A stretch of 36,630 bases of DNA from Bacteroidaceae bacterium (lineage in GTDB: Bacteria > Bacteroidota > Bacteroidia > Bacteroidales > Barnesiellaceae_A): assembly GCA_017522135.1 (NCBI GenBank), contig JAFXAB010000010.1:1-36630 (forward strand), given 5' to 3'. The position numbers were made by a program, and so were the translations under genes. The notes under the pieces were generated by a model. It was not told the origin of the DNA. It saw nothing but the letters and a program-made list of their open reading frames with translations, and made no database searches. Of the stretch, positions 24,596 through 32,828 are shown one piece after another. Positions within the stretch are counted from its first letter, which is position 1. Each line of letters opens with the position of its first letter.

Positions 24596-26524
24596 TTATC
24601 GTACTACAATCTTGTGTGTAGATGTGTTGTTGTCTTGTGTGATGCTTACGATGTATACTCCACTGTTGGGAGCGGGGAGTTGCAAAGAGGTGCTGTTGGT
24701 GTCGTATGCAGCAACGAGAGCACCGGCCAAGTTGTATATGGCAATGTGAGCCGGGTTGTTTGATGGGAGAGAGATGTAAATACTGTTGCCGGCAGTGAAG
24801 CATTGCGTCTTATGCGAGGCTTGAGTCTTGTTGATAGCAGTCAAAGAGCCCGATTCGGCAGCATTTACGATAGAACCGTCGGCACAGTTTATAATCAAGG
24901 CAACAATCTTGACATTGTCGGGGTTGAGTATTGTGGTGGGGAGGTCGAATGTGTATGAAGAGTTGTACTCCTCACCGGCAATGAGTTGAGAGGGTATGCT
25001 ACCCTCTATACCTTGGTAGTCGTTGAATATGCCACGCACAACGTGGTCGAACTTGAAATCGTCAACAACCATTTTGGGACGGTTTTCCCAGCCATGAAGT
25101 TTGGCCTCGCCACCTGAGTATCCGTTTTTCTGATAGTATCCTTCGCCCCATACATGGTCTTCAACAACGACAAAGGCGAGTTGATATTGTATGTTTTCAA
25201 TATCGATGGCCGAATGTGTTGTGGTGTTGAGTGTAACTTGGTTGTTGTTGTAAGAGAGAGCGTTGATGACAACCTCGCAAGGCGATAGAGAGCTCAACTC
25301 GGCTTGCAGGTAAGTCTCGAAGCCGCCATTGGTTGTAACATACTCTTTTATGCCGTTGTTTTCAACGACAACCATGGGTGATGTGACATAGTGACGTCGA
25401 TTGACCCAACCCGAGGGCAGTCCGGTAACACCTATTGCATTGACATAGTCGTTGACGGCTATAATATCGTCGTAGTGAAGGGCCAATCCAATAAATTGCT
25501 CGGGGTATTTTTCCTTGAGAATATCGAATGCGACAATGCCTGTAGGACAGAAAGTACACCACATACCGGTAATCTCTTCGATAACGACTTTTTGAGCCGG
25601 AGCAAACAAGAAAGCGACGGTGTTGTAGGTGATTTCGTCTTGAGGTATATCATTGACGATTGCTCCAATGGTGTATTGAGTGGTGTCGCCATTGGCAATG
25701 GGAATGGGTGTGCTGAAGGTGTGGTTGTATACCTCGTACTTGTTGATGTTGAGTCCCGACAATGTCTCGGTAACAGTCTCGTTGTTGTGACGGTAGTATA
25801 GAGTCATGTCGGTGATGGGCACATCGGCGTATGAAGTAATTGCCAAGCTGACGTTGAGTAATTCGGTGCCAAAAACGTGCGACCCTGTGGTACCTGCCAT
25901 ATCGCATATACCGCGATGTCCCATGACTGTAATATTGTCGATGCACAGGAAGTCGCCTTGAGCACTGTTGTTGTGGAATGCTATGTATATGTGTTGTCCC
26001 TCGTATTGAGCAAGGTCTATTTCGTGATGAGTCCATTCGTTGAGACTCTCTTCGTCGGTGCTGAAAACGGGTTGTTGCGTAAAGTCGGCAGGATTGTTGC
26101 CGGTTGTAGAGACGAGCACACGGTATCCGGCTGATACTTTTTGTTGGCTTTTGAGAGATTGAGCATCCCAAGAGAGTGTTGCATCTTTGCCACGCACCCA
26201 AATGGCTGGAGTAATGAGCCAGTCGTCGGAGGGCTTAAGCTCGACACCATCAATTTCTTTGTAACGACAAGCGGAGGCGGCGAAGTAGTTTTGTGTGCCT
26301 AATTCTTTCTTTCGGGCCCATGCTTCACCTTGCTTAATACCACCCTGTATCATGGTGTAGTGCAATGTTTGCTCATCGAGGTCGAAAGTTGAGTAATCGG
26401 CCGGAATACCATCGCTGAAGTCGCAACTGTGGTATACGATGTGGTCTTGTTCTTGAGCCGAAGATGTGAGTGAGAAAAGATTTGTGGAGAGTAGCAATAC
26501 TATGCCAAGTAGAAATTTTTTCAT
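24596..26524 (-). CDS. Omp28-related secreted protein with CxxC motif and T9SS type A sorting domain
   Basis: This 642-residue exported protein has a signal peptide (about 1-24, SSAQ). An N-terminal jelly-roll follows (about 28-200: SCDFSDGIPADY, DDWLITPAIWV, closing LCIDNITVMG). A middle beta domain spans about 205-305, then an Omp28/thioredoxin-like domain (about 312-510) opening VVIEEITGMWCTFCPTGI, with C323 and C326 forming a CxxC. The last 60 residues are a T9SS type A sorting domain (AHIAIYNLAGALVAAYD, then SGVYIVSITQD, ending KIVVR). Omp28 is an outer-membrane adhesin-associated protein of Porphyromonas gingivalis. A CxxC in this family suggests redox activity outside the cell, which is untested. 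It is preceded by a hairpin terminator at 26549-26598 and ends at 24537-24571. It has no clear promoter of its own, so partial read-through from the upstream cargo gene is possible. Confidence 0.87.
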   Translation of the reverse strand: MKKFLLGIVLLLSTNLFSLTSSAQEQDHIVYHSCDFSDGIPADYSTFDLDEQTLHYTMIQGGIKQGEAWARKKELGTQNYFAASACRYKEIDGVELKPSDDWLITPAIWVRGKDATLSWDAQSLKSQQKVSAGYRVLVSTTGNNPADFTQQPVFSTDEESLNEWTHHEIDLAQYEGQHIYIAFHNNSAQGDFLCIDNITVMGHRGICDMAGTTGSHVFGTELLNVSLAITSYADVPITDMTLYYRHNNETVTETLSGLNINKYEVYNHTFSTPIPIANGDTTQYTIGAIVNDIPQDEITYNTVAFLFAPAQKVVIEEITGMWCTFCPTGIVAFDILKEKYPEQFIGLALHYDDIIAVNDYVNAIGVTGLPSGWVNRRHYVTSPMVVVENNGIKEYVTTNGGFETYLQAELSSLSPCEVVINALSYNNNQVTLNTTTHSAIDIENIQYQLAFVVVEDHVWGEGYYQKNGYSGGEAKLHGWENRPKMVVDDFKFDHVVRGIFNDYQGIEGSIPSQLIAGEEYNSSYTFDLPTTILNPDNVKIVALIINCADGSIVNAAESGSLTAINKTQASHKTQCFTAGNSIYISLPSNNPAHIAIYNLAGALVAAYDTNSTSLQLPAPNSGVYIVSITQDNNTSTHKIVVR

Positions 26525-26548
26525 AAGACAATAGTTGAGTATGTGAGT

Positions 26549-26598
26549 AAAACCAAAAGCAGACAGCGACTGTGTTGTTGTTGTCGTAGTCTGCTTTT
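26549..26598 (-). terminator. Hairpin between the two T9SS cargo genes
   Basis: Arms 26555-26564 and 26589-26598 pair perfectly over 10 bp. One mismatch and a further 5 bp follow (one G-U), with a 12-nt loop. On the minus strand the sequence continues TTTTGGTTTT. It lies 18 bp after the stop of the BNR protein gene and should terminate that gene fully or partly. Confidence 0.75.
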
Positions 26599-26616
26599 GA
26601 TGTATTTATAGCATTG

Positions 26617-27906
26617 TTATTTTTTGATAAACTTGCCGCTTATAATATTGTTATTGATGTTGGCCTGATATATATATATACCCTCTTGCAAGTTGTTTAG
26701 GTCTATTTCTTGGCAGTTGTTTGCGCTGTGTACCAATGAGCCGTTGATGTTGTATATTGTCACGTTGGCCGAGTCATTGAGGTATAGCGTGTTGTTGTGA
26801 ACGTAGATGTTGTTGTTGAGAGTAGTAGATTTGACAGATGCTTTCAACTTGCTCTTTTCGTATCGATATATACCTCCTTCGTTGGGTTCGTTCCAAGGCT
26901 CGTCATAAAGGGCGATGTATACATATTGGTCGTCGCTATCGATAACGAGGGGAGACTTATAGAACTTGGTGTCGTTGCTCACGTAGTATGGGATGCCATC
27001 GGAGAAGGTGTCCCAAGATTGACCGAAGTCGTTTGTGAAGTAAAGACCACCTTGTTGAAGTGCCACGATGATGGTGTTGTCGAAGCAGTGCATAGCGCGG
27101 ACATTGTTGTCTATCATGCCCTCGGGACGGGGAACTTCACCCCAAGAAGAGCCACCGTCTTCGGTGTATTCGAGGAAGGGAACTTTGTCGGTGTAGTTGG
27201 TGATAGCTCTACCGCAAATGAGTTTGTTTTGGTAAGTTGTTGTTACGCCCATGAAGTTGCTGTCGCTGCGGAGCAACTCCCATGTGTAGTCTTCTTCGTT
27301 GAGGCGATAGATGAAGAATGCGCCAAAGAGGAGTAGTTGGCCATTGTTTTGGTCAAATTTGTAGAACGAGTCGATAGCAGGTCCGTACTCGGTTTCGTAC
27401 ATGAGCGATTGACGGTCGGTCATAGTCCAAGTTTCGCCAAAGTCTTCGCTGTACATAGCGCCGCCACCGTTCATGTCGGCGATGAAGAGCTTGTCTTTGA
27501 AGTATGTAATGGCATAAGCCATGTCGCCTTCGGCAGCACCTTCGGAGATGTACTCCGATAGGATGTAGCTGTAATTGAGAATTTCCCAAGTCACGCCATT
27601 GTCTTTAGAACGGGCAATGTTGCTGTACTCGCCCGATGCAATAATGTATTCGCCGGCTTGTATCATGGTGTTGTAGGCATAGTCCTCAACCTCGGCTTTG
27701 ATCCAAGTTGTACCATTGTCTTGCGAGTAGTATATACCGCCTGAGTAGTCAAATTGGAAGTCAGACGAAATGAGATTGCCGTTGGGAGCAACCATAATGC
27801 ATTGTGCAGCGGGTAGAGATTGAATTTTTTCCCATTGGGCATGGGCTTGTTGTGTTGTGGCTGCAACGAAGATTGTTGCGAGAAGTAAGAAGTATTTTTT
27901 CACCAT
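26617..27906 (-). CDS. BNR/Asp-box beta-propeller protein with T9SS sorting domain
   Basis: This 429-residue exported protein (signal peptide about 1-23, AHAQ) contains five Asp-box (BNR) motifs: SQDNGTTW, SKDNGVTW, SEDFGETW, TEDGGSSW and TNDFGQSW, at intervals of about 40-80 residues. This is the signature of sialidase- or sortilin-like beta-propellers. No arginine triad or nucleophile set of a sialidase is obvious, so it is more likely a binding or structural propeller than an enzyme. The C-terminal ~65 residues form a T9SS type A sorting domain (ANVTIYNINGSLVHS, EGIYIYQANINN, ending GKFIKK). It is followed by the Omp28-like cargo gene after a hairpin. A promoter with both elements lies at 27930-27961. 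Function unknown; surface binding is the best guess. Confidence 0.87.
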   Translation of the reverse strand: MVKKYFLLLATIFVAATTQQAHAQWEKIQSLPAAQCIMVAPNGNLISSDFQFDYSGGIYYSQDNGTTWIKAEVEDYAYNTMIQAGEYIIASGEYSNIARSKDNGVTWEILNYSYILSEYISEGAAEGDMAYAITYFKDKLFIADMNGGGAMYSEDFGETWTMTDRQSLMYETEYGPAIDSFYKFDQNNGQLLLFGAFFIYRLNEEDYTWELLRSDSNFMGVTTTYQNKLICGRAITNYTDKVPFLEYTEDGGSSWGEVPRPEGMIDNNVRAMHCFDNTIIVALQQGGLYFTNDFGQSWDTFSDGIPYYVSNDTKFYKSPLVIDSDDQYVYIALYDEPWNEPNEGGIYRYEKSKLKASVKSTTLNNNIYVHNNTLYLNDSANVTIYNINGSLVHSANNCQEIDLNNLQEGIYIYQANINNNIISGKFIKK

Positions 27907-27929
27907 ATCTATAAGTATTTAAATTTACG

Positions 27930-27961
27930 CAAAAATATTAGCCATAGGATGTAAAAGCAAG
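27930..27961 (-). promoter_or_regulatory. Promoter for the BNR T9SS cargo gene
   Basis: On the minus strand TATTTTTG (27937-27930) fits TAnnTTTG. CTTG (27961-27958) sits 20 bp upstream. The leader would be about 18 nt. Confidence 0.55.
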
Positions 27962-28009
27962 AATAAAGTGTTAAAAAGTGTGAAATATTGATGCGTAGAG
28001 TGTTTTGTG

Positions 28010-28030
28010 GCAATATTGACCGATATAATA
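28010..28030 (+). repeat. 21-bp dispersed repeat, copy B
   Basis: GCAATATTGACCGATATAAT plus A matches 17891-17911 at 19 of 21 positions. Confidence 0.4.
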
Positions 28031-28155
28031 TGGGGGGTATGAATAGTTTATGATTTATCTCAACATCTTCCTACAGTTGCTTTGTTGTAGGACTTATCTG
28101 AATACTCTCTAAAAGGCGTGCGGAGATAGCATAAGAGGCGATTGCGAATAAAGAC

Positions 28156-28185
28156 GAATGCACCGACTGTAGAGCCGATGCATTC
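28156..28185 (-). terminator. Hairpin terminator after floA
   Basis: A 13-bp stem (28156-28168 with 28173-28185, G-U pairs included) has a 4-nt loop, 32 bp past the floA stop. On the minus strand it is followed by GTCTTTATT, a weak T-tract. Confidence 0.6.
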
Positions 28186-28216
28186 TTGAAAAAAATATAT
28201 GATAAAGGCGTTTTTA

Positions 28217-29197
28217 TTATTTATTGTCAGCTTTGGGTGTTGACGGTTTGGCGATGTTTTCGCGCATGGCGGTATCGGCTTCGATATTTTTCATTTTATA
28301 GTATTCCATGATACCGAGATTGCCATTTCTGAAAGCCTCAGCCATAGCACGCGGCACTTCAGCCTCCGCTTCGATAACTTTGGCTTTGGCTTCTTGAGCC
28401 TTGGCTTTCATCTCTTGTTCAAGAGCGATGGCCATAGCACGACGCTCTTCGGCCTTGGCTTGAGCAATGTTCTTGTCGGCTTGAGCTTGGTCGATTTGGA
28501 GTGTAGCACCGATGTTTTTACCTATATCGATGTCGGCAATGTCGATAGAAAGGATTTCAAAAGCCGTTCCCGAGTCGAGACCTTTGCGCAAAACAAGTTT
28601 GGATATAGAGTCGGGGTTTTCCAATACTTCTTTGTGAGAGATGCTGGAACCAATAGAAGATACAATACCTTCGCCAACGCGTGCCAGAATGGTATCTTCG
28701 CCGGCACCACCAACCAATTGTCGAATGTTGGCACGAACAGTAACGCGAGCTTTGGCAATGAGCTGTATACCGTCTTTTGCTACTGCGGTGACGGGTGGTG
28801 TATCGATAACTTTGGGGTTTACCGACATTTGAACCGCTTCGTATACATTACGGCCTGCCAGGTCTATGGCCGATGCCATCTTAAAGTCCAACTCGATGTT
28901 GGCTTTGGCCGCCGAAACGAGTGCGTGAACAACGCGCTCTACGTGACCACCTGCGAGGTAGTGAGCCTCGAGTTCGTCGCGGGTGATGGTGCTCAGACCT
29001 GCTTTGTGAGCTTCAATCATGCCGCTTACAATAACTTGAGGTGGAACTTTACGTATGCGCATCAAGAAGAGTTGAAGGAGCGATATGTTTACGCCCGATA
29101 CACGTGCCGATAGCCATAGCAGGAAGGGCACGAAGTAGAAGAATAGGGCTATCAGTATGATAACCGCTACCAATAGTAGAATTGTAATTACTTCCAT
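28217..29197 (-). CDS. floA: Flotillin-like protein FloA
   Basis: This 326-residue membrane protein is full length for FloA. It has an N-terminal hydrophobic hairpin (about 3-32) that anchors it in the inner membrane, and then the FloA core: [39 protein letters not shown] and an [24 protein letters not shown] segment. A charged Ala/Glu/Lys-rich coiled coil (about 235-300, [19 protein letters not shown]) drives oligomerisation. FloA scaffolds flotillin-rich membrane microdomains. It is last in an operon with a TPR/PD40 protein and short NfeD, the standard flotillin partner, 47 bp upstream. A weak terminator follows at 28156-28185. Confidence 0.96.
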   Translation of the reverse strand: MEVITILLLVAVIILIALFFYFVPFLLWLSARVSGVNISLLQLFLMRIRKVPPQVIVSGMIEAHKAGLSTITRDELEAHYLAGGHVERVVHALVSAAKANIELDFKMASAIDLAGRNVYEAVQMSVNPKVIDTPPVTAVAKDGIQLIAKARVTVRANIRQLVGGAGEDTILARVGEGIVSSIGSSISHKEVLENPDSISKLVLRKGLDSGTAFEILSIDIADIDIGKNIGATLQIDQAQADKNIAQAKAEERRAMAIALEQEMKAKAQEAKAKVIEAEAEVPRAMAEAFRNGNLGIMEYYKMKNIEADTAMRENIAKPSTPKADNK

Positions 29198-29244
29198 GAT
29201 GTATTGTTTTGGGGTTAATGAAATTTTATTGTATTGTGCTTGTG

Positions 29245-29721
29245 TTATGCTTGTTGTGATGGCTCGACGTATATGGTTGTACGCTCTATCTTGGTAATGA
29301 TTACGGGTACGTTTTCCTCGATAAAGTCGATAGCACGTGCCTCGGCGGTGATATTGCCTATGCGTACACGTCCCATGGGGTTGAGACGGGATATTGTTAT
29401 GCCTTTATCGCCTACATGTATATTGCTGTCGATAGTGGTTGGGGCAGTTGCATCGATGTTGGTGTGTAACGACATCTTGTCGAGGGTGCGCGATCGCATG
29501 AAGTACCAAATAACGAATATGGTGAGAAATATTGTAAAGATGAGCAAAATAGTGCCGACAACCATACCCATTTGTGTGAAGGCGTAGTAGAGAGCAACGC
29601 CGTAGAATACGATGGAGAAAAAACCTGCTACAGATAGTCCGGGGAGGAAAAACAGTTCGAGAATGAGCAGGAATATAGCGATGGCTGCAAGTACAGCAAA
29701 TATGATGATGTCGAGTATCAT
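29245..29721 (-). CDS. Short NfeD-family membrane protein
   Basis: This 158-residue short NfeD lacks the protease domain. It has two or three membrane segments (about 2-25, 27-50 and 53-72: [20 protein letters not shown], and others) and a C-terminal OB-fold (about 95-155). That fold contains [20 protein letters not shown], the counterpart of the equivalent segment in the long NfeD at 19249-20646. Short NfeD proteins pair with FloA/flotillins and probably modulate their assembly. It overlaps neither neighbour: it begins 12 bp after the TPR/PD40 gene and ends 47 bp before floA, so the three are co-transcribed. Confidence 0.92.
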   Translation of the reverse strand: MILDIIIFAVLAAIAIFLLILELFFLPGLSVAGFFSIVFYGVALYYAFTQMGMVVGTILLIFTIFLTIFVIWYFMRSRTLDKMSLHTNIDATAPTTIDSNIHVGDKGITISRLNPMGRVRIGNITAEARAIDFIEENVPVIITKIERTTIYVEPSQQA

Positions 29722-29733
29722 AACCTTGTTGTA

Positions 29734-31185
29734 TTATTTGATGTTTATATCCAAGTAGTTGAGTTCGGCACGACGGGCACGGTTTTCGTATGTCATGGGC
29801 GACTCGTTGCTGTTGAGTATCTCGTGCTCAAGGCTCAATATGATGGGGCTTAAACGTTCTTTTTCCGATGTGTTGGCTCGAGAATATTGTTTTCTCAGCA
29901 TTTTGAGTTTTGCTTTGCGCTCGTCAATTTTGAGTTGTAGCGATTGAGCTTGGTTGTAGTAGTGGCGAGCTTCGGTGTTCTTGAAGTCGCTCAGTTGAGT
30001 GTAAATAAGTCCGTCGCAAAGGACAAAGAATATTTCGTGTTGACGCAATTCACTTTCGTTGGGTTCGATAGAGGCTATTTTGTTGAGTATGGATGAATAG
30101 TCGGCCTCTTCGAGCCATGTATCGGCAATAGAAGATAGTCGAGCCAAAGAACAGAGGTTTTCGTTGTCGGAGTTGTATATGGTCTTAGTGTCGTTGGGTA
30201 TGAATATGTATAGCGTGAGCATGCCCGGGATGTGGTTGCGGTCGGATATAAACCACCCTATGCCCATGTGCTCGTCGATAGCCATCATGAAGTCGTTGTA
30301 TGGAGAGTTGAATGGCATGCCCAGATTTTGAGGTAGCATGTAGTCGCCTCGTTCTGAGTTGAACATTGTTATATATATGTCGTATCCGCCCAAGCTGTTT
30401 TCACCATCTTGTGCGAAGTAGAGAGTCTGTCCGTCGCTGAGCAGAAATGGGTAGTTCTGGTTGTCACTTGTATTGATGTTTTGTGACAATGAGTGTAGTT
30501 CGCTCCATTCTTCGCCCAAAAGATTGTTTGATACGTATAGGTCGTAGTTGTTGTTGGTCTTGTGTCCCAAGTATATGGCGTCGGCTCGTTGGGGGATGTA
30601 TGCAATGGCGTTGCTGTCGGCTTGCAGTGATTTGGGTATTGTTTTGTAAGCCAATAGTCGGCCGGCCTCGGGCGAAAGACGGAATTGATTGATGAAGTTG
30701 AGAGAGTCAATGGCGATGCTGTCTATAACTTGCACTCGCTCCACACCGCGCATCATCTTTTGTCCTATCTTGGCTTTTGCAATACAATGGTCTATGTCTT
30801 TGACAGGATTTTTTTTGTCTTTTTTGATAAAGGACAGGTATGCGTTGTATGACTCTATTGCATCATCGAAACGGTATAGTGCGTGGTATGTTTTGCCGAG
30901 ATAGTAGTTGGATAGAGTGACTTTTCGCTCGACGCCTTTTTGCAGATATTTGATGGCATCGTTGTATTGTCGCATGTGGTAAAGGCACACACCATACCAG
31001 TGGTTGATAGATCCGTTATTGGGTTTTTTCTTCAGCTCGGCCTTGAATGTGGGAGCGGCTTCTTCATATCGTTCGGCTTTGTACAAACGGCGGGCTTTGT
31101 CGAGAGAGTATATCTCGGCATGTGCAGTAAGGTTGCCGGCGAGGGCAATAATACATACTATTGTGGTGTATATAAGTTGTCGCAT
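29734..31185 (-). CDS. TPR and PD40 (WD40-like) periplasmic protein
   Basis: The 483-residue exported protein has a signal peptide (about 1-23, TAHA) and tetratricopeptide repeats (about 28-135: ARRLYKAERYEEAAPTFKAEL, INHWYGVCLYHMRQYNDAIKYL, YLGKTYHALYRFDDAIESYNAYL-like). A beta-propeller-like PD40 part follows (about 165-330, with LLSDGQTLYFAQDGENSLGG and YDIYITMFNSERGDY). The C-terminal third is helical, with a likely coiled coil near 415-465. The layout resembles the N-terminal half of OmpA-associated TPR-PD40 proteins such as the T9SS component PorE, but the OmpA/peptidoglycan domain is absent, so I do not call it PorE. It is first in the nfeD-floA operon, with a -7 box at 31228-31221. 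It may link the periplasm to the flotillin domain (inference). Confidence 0.85.
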   Translation of the reverse strand: MRQLIYTTIVCIIALAGNLTAHAEIYSLDKARRLYKAERYEEAAPTFKAELKKKPNNGSINHWYGVCLYHMRQYNDAIKYLQKGVERKVTLSNYYLGKTYHALYRFDDAIESYNAYLSFIKKDKKNPVKDIDHCIAKAKIGQKMMRGVERVQVIDSIAIDSLNFINQFRLSPEAGRLLAYKTIPKSLQADSNAIAYIPQRADAIYLGHKTNNNYDLYVSNNLLGEEWSELHSLSQNINTSDNQNYPFLLSDGQTLYFAQDGENSLGGYDIYITMFNSERGDYMLPQNLGMPFNSPYNDFMMAIDEHMGIGWFISDRNHIPGMLTLYIFIPNDTKTIYNSDNENLCSLARLSSIADTWLEEADYSSILNKIASIEPNESELRQHEIFFVLCDGLIYTQLSDFKNTEARHYYNQAQSLQLKIDERKAKLKMLRKQYSRANTSEKERLSPIILSLEHEILNSNESPMTYENRARRAELNYLDINIK

Positions 31186-31220
31186 GGGTGTTGTCGTTGA
31201 CTTGATTTATGCTGTCTACG

Positions 31221-31228
31221 CAAAGATA
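31221..31228 (-). promoter_or_regulatory. -7 element for the TPR/PD40-nfeD-floA operon
   Basis: TATCTTTG on the minus strand is a perfect -7 box 35 bp before the first ATG (31185). No TTTG is seen at 19-21 bp upstream. Confidence 0.5.
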
Positions 31229-31265
31229 GTGAGTTTTTTGTAAAAGCCATCTATTATAACGTATT

Positions 31266-31751
31266 TTAGGAAATAAATTGAGGTAAAAAATTTATTTCGA
31301 AATTGTGCAACTCTTCGATAGAGTTGAAAGCGTTGCGAGGCAGGTAGAAGTAGGTATAGTTGCCTGTGAAGATGTAGAAAGCCTTGTTGTCACGCTCGAT
31401 GCGTTGTACATTCTTCCAAGAGAGGATGTTGTGGTGCTTTTCGTTGTATATGCAATCTATGCCGAGAGAGTGTATGATGAGGCTTTTTTCTACAACCGAA
31501 TAAAAAGCTTCGGGTCGTAAGGCGTAGTTGTAGTATAAGAAGAAAAGAATGAGGGGAATGATGATGAATATGAACATGAGCAGTATGATGCCGTATCGAA
31601 TGTCGAAACATGTAGCTGCTATGAGCGCGATGAATAATAGAATGGCGATGCTGAGCCAGCGTGTGAGCCAACGACGCAATATGATGGAGAAATATTGCGA
31701 TGATGGTATGCGAAAAGGTTGTGTGGTGAAAAGAACTTGATGTGTGTGCAT
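31266..31751 (-). CDS. YcxB-like (bPH-type) membrane protein
   Basis: This 161-residue protein starts at the ATG at 31751, whose A is also the last base of the upstream stop (TAATG), a tight translational coupling; a longer frame upstream is not used. The first ~25 residues are polar. Two adjacent membrane helices follow (about 33-75, rich in Ile, Leu and Phe). A cytosolic beta-rich domain completes it, with IIHSLGIDCIYNEKHHNILSW and NVQRIERDNKAFYIFTGNYTYFYLPRNAF. This hairpin-plus-PH-like layout fits the YcxB-like family (W-x-x-[IV]-x-x-[IV], then F-Y-[IL], then hydrophobic-P-[KR]-x-x-F). Function in the family is unknown. It is co-expressed with the HU/SPOR protein, suggesting an envelope role. 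Confidence 0.72.
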   Translation of the reverse strand: MHTHQVLFTTQPFRIPSSQYFSIILRRWLTRWLSIAILLFIALIAATCFDIRYGIILLMFIFIIIPLILFFLYYNYALRPEAFYSVVEKSLIIHSLGIDCIYNEKHHNILSWKNVQRIERDNKAFYIFTGNYTYFYLPRNAFNSIEELHNFEINFLPQFIS

Positions 31752-32773
31752 TATCGGGTAGAACAAATCCAAATGCCTGTAACGGGGAGTTGTGCGGTGG
31801 CTGTTATTTCGTCGAGTCGGCTTTGGGCTTGTTGCATGTTGCTGTAGCCCTCGATGTATAGTCGGTAACGTCCGTTGTTCTCGTATATGTTGATGTGCTC
31901 GGTGATACCCATTTCAGCAAATTCGGCAATTTGCTTTTCGGCGAGTGTGCGCGAGGGTAATGAGCCTATTACCAATATGTAACGAGGAGTTTCGTTGGAT
32001 GTGGTAATGGATTGAGAGGTATTATTGTGGGGTGTCGAGGGTGTGATGCTGTATAGAGCATCGGCAGGCTCGCATGGTTGTGTAGGGGTGTTGGTTGTGT
32101 CGATAGTCATATTGTCGGCTGCGACGGCAGGGGAGGTGTGGTTTTCTTTTCCGGCCAATATTTCGGTGGCAACCAGCCCGGCGAAGTTGTTTTGGGGTTG
32201 GAAGTTGTCTATCGGGGTAGATATAAACAGCATAAAGATGACGATGGCGGCGATGGCGGCTGCAGCTTGTGCGGTGCGACGATACCATGATATCTTGATG
32301 TTGTTGTGTGGGCTCACATCTTTGCATTCGTCTTCGGCTTCAAATGGTATGATGTCGGCAAGAAGGGGAATGTCGATGTGTGGTAGCATCGAGAGGCTCT
32401 TGTTGACAATGGAGGAGGGTGCCTCGGTGAAAATAATGGAGGCATTGTCTTGGCTTGAGAAAGTGCCAATGTTGTCGAGCACAACATTGTTGCCTTTGAG
32501 CAATGAGTCGTGCCATTGTGCGACTTGCTTGTTGATGAGAGTCATAGCCTCGTCGTAGGTGCATTGATGGGCTTTCATGACAGAGTGAGCCAATATAGCA
32601 TCGTTGTGGTTCAACAGGGAGTTGAAGCTAATCCAACGACGAGGAGGGGTGATGGAGTTGTCGGTGTTGAAAAGAGCCGGAGTGTGTTGTACAACAAAGG
32701 CACCCCATCCCGGCACGACAACGCAGTCGAGTCGGGTGAGTAGGTATTCGATATGTGTCGACAGACTATTCAT
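31751..32773 (-). CDS. HU (CCDC81-like)-TM-SPOR membrane protein
   Basis: This 340-residue single-pass protein is start-sited at ATG 32773, where homology begins (MNSLSTHIEYLLTRLDC). The N-terminal cytosolic part (about 1-135) has the bacterial HU-CCDC81 pattern: VVVPGWGAFVVQ, then AILAHSVMKAHQCTYDEAM, then GNNVVLDNIGTFS, an HU-fold module. A membrane helix follows (about 168-190, AAAAIAAIVIFMLFIS), then a low-complexity linker. A periplasmic SPOR domain (about 260-340) has RYILVIGSLPSRTLAEKQIAEF and NNGRYRLYIEGYSNMQQAQ. SPOR domains bind septal, denuded peptidoglycan, so the protein probably localises to division sites while its HU domain faces the cytosol. This architecture is known in Bacteroidetes. 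It is co-transcribed with the YcxB-like gene. The promoter lies so close that the transcript may be leaderless. Confidence 0.88.
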   Translation of the reverse strand: MNSLSTHIEYLLTRLDCVVVPGWGAFVVQHTPALFNTDNSITPPRRWISFNSLLNHNDAILAHSVMKAHQCTYDEAMTLINKQVAQWHDSLLKGNNVVLDNIGTFSSQDNASIIFTEAPSSIVNKSLSMLPHIDIPLLADIIPFEAEDECKDVSPHNNIKISWYRRTAQAAAAIAAIVIFMLFISTPIDNFQPQNNFAGLVATEILAGKENHTSPAVAADNMTIDTTNTPTQPCEPADALYSITPSTPHNNTSQSITTSNETPRYILVIGSLPSRTLAEKQIAEFAEMGITEHINIYENNGRYRLYIEGYSNMQQAQSRLDEITATAQLPVTGIWICSTR

Positions 32774-32778
32774 CAGTA

Positions 32779-32810
32779 CAAAGGTAGGATTATTTGTGCA
32801 AGTGTGCAAG
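32779..32810 (-). promoter_or_regulatory. Promoter abutting the HU/SPOR start codon
   Basis: CTTG (32810-32807), a 20-bp spacer and a perfect TACCTTTG (32786-32779) fit the Bacteroidetes consensus. Only 5 nt (32778-32774) separate the -7 box from the ATG, so transcription probably begins at or within a base or two of the start codon. Confidence 0.6.
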
Positions 32811-32828
32811 GAATTTGGGCGAAAAAAG

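Larger units (their letters stand above)
27907..28216. other. Noncoding region between the BNR gene and floA
   Basis: This 310-bp stretch contains the BNR gene promoter at its left end, copy B of the 21-bp dispersed repeat at 28010-28030, and a small 6-bp inverted repeat CCTACA/TGTAGG (28070-28091, 10-nt loop). The floA terminator is at 28156-28185. No ORF is supported. Confidence 0.45.

Noticed and set aside
26617..27906. Sialidase call for the Asp-box protein
   Set aside because: Five Asp boxes fit a propeller, but no arginine triad or Tyr/Glu pair in the expected order could be identified. It stays a propeller of unknown function.
29734..31185. PorE (T9SS) identification for the TPR/PD40 protein
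   Set aside because: There is no C-terminal OmpA-like peptidoglycan domain and no other T9SS machinery gene nearby.
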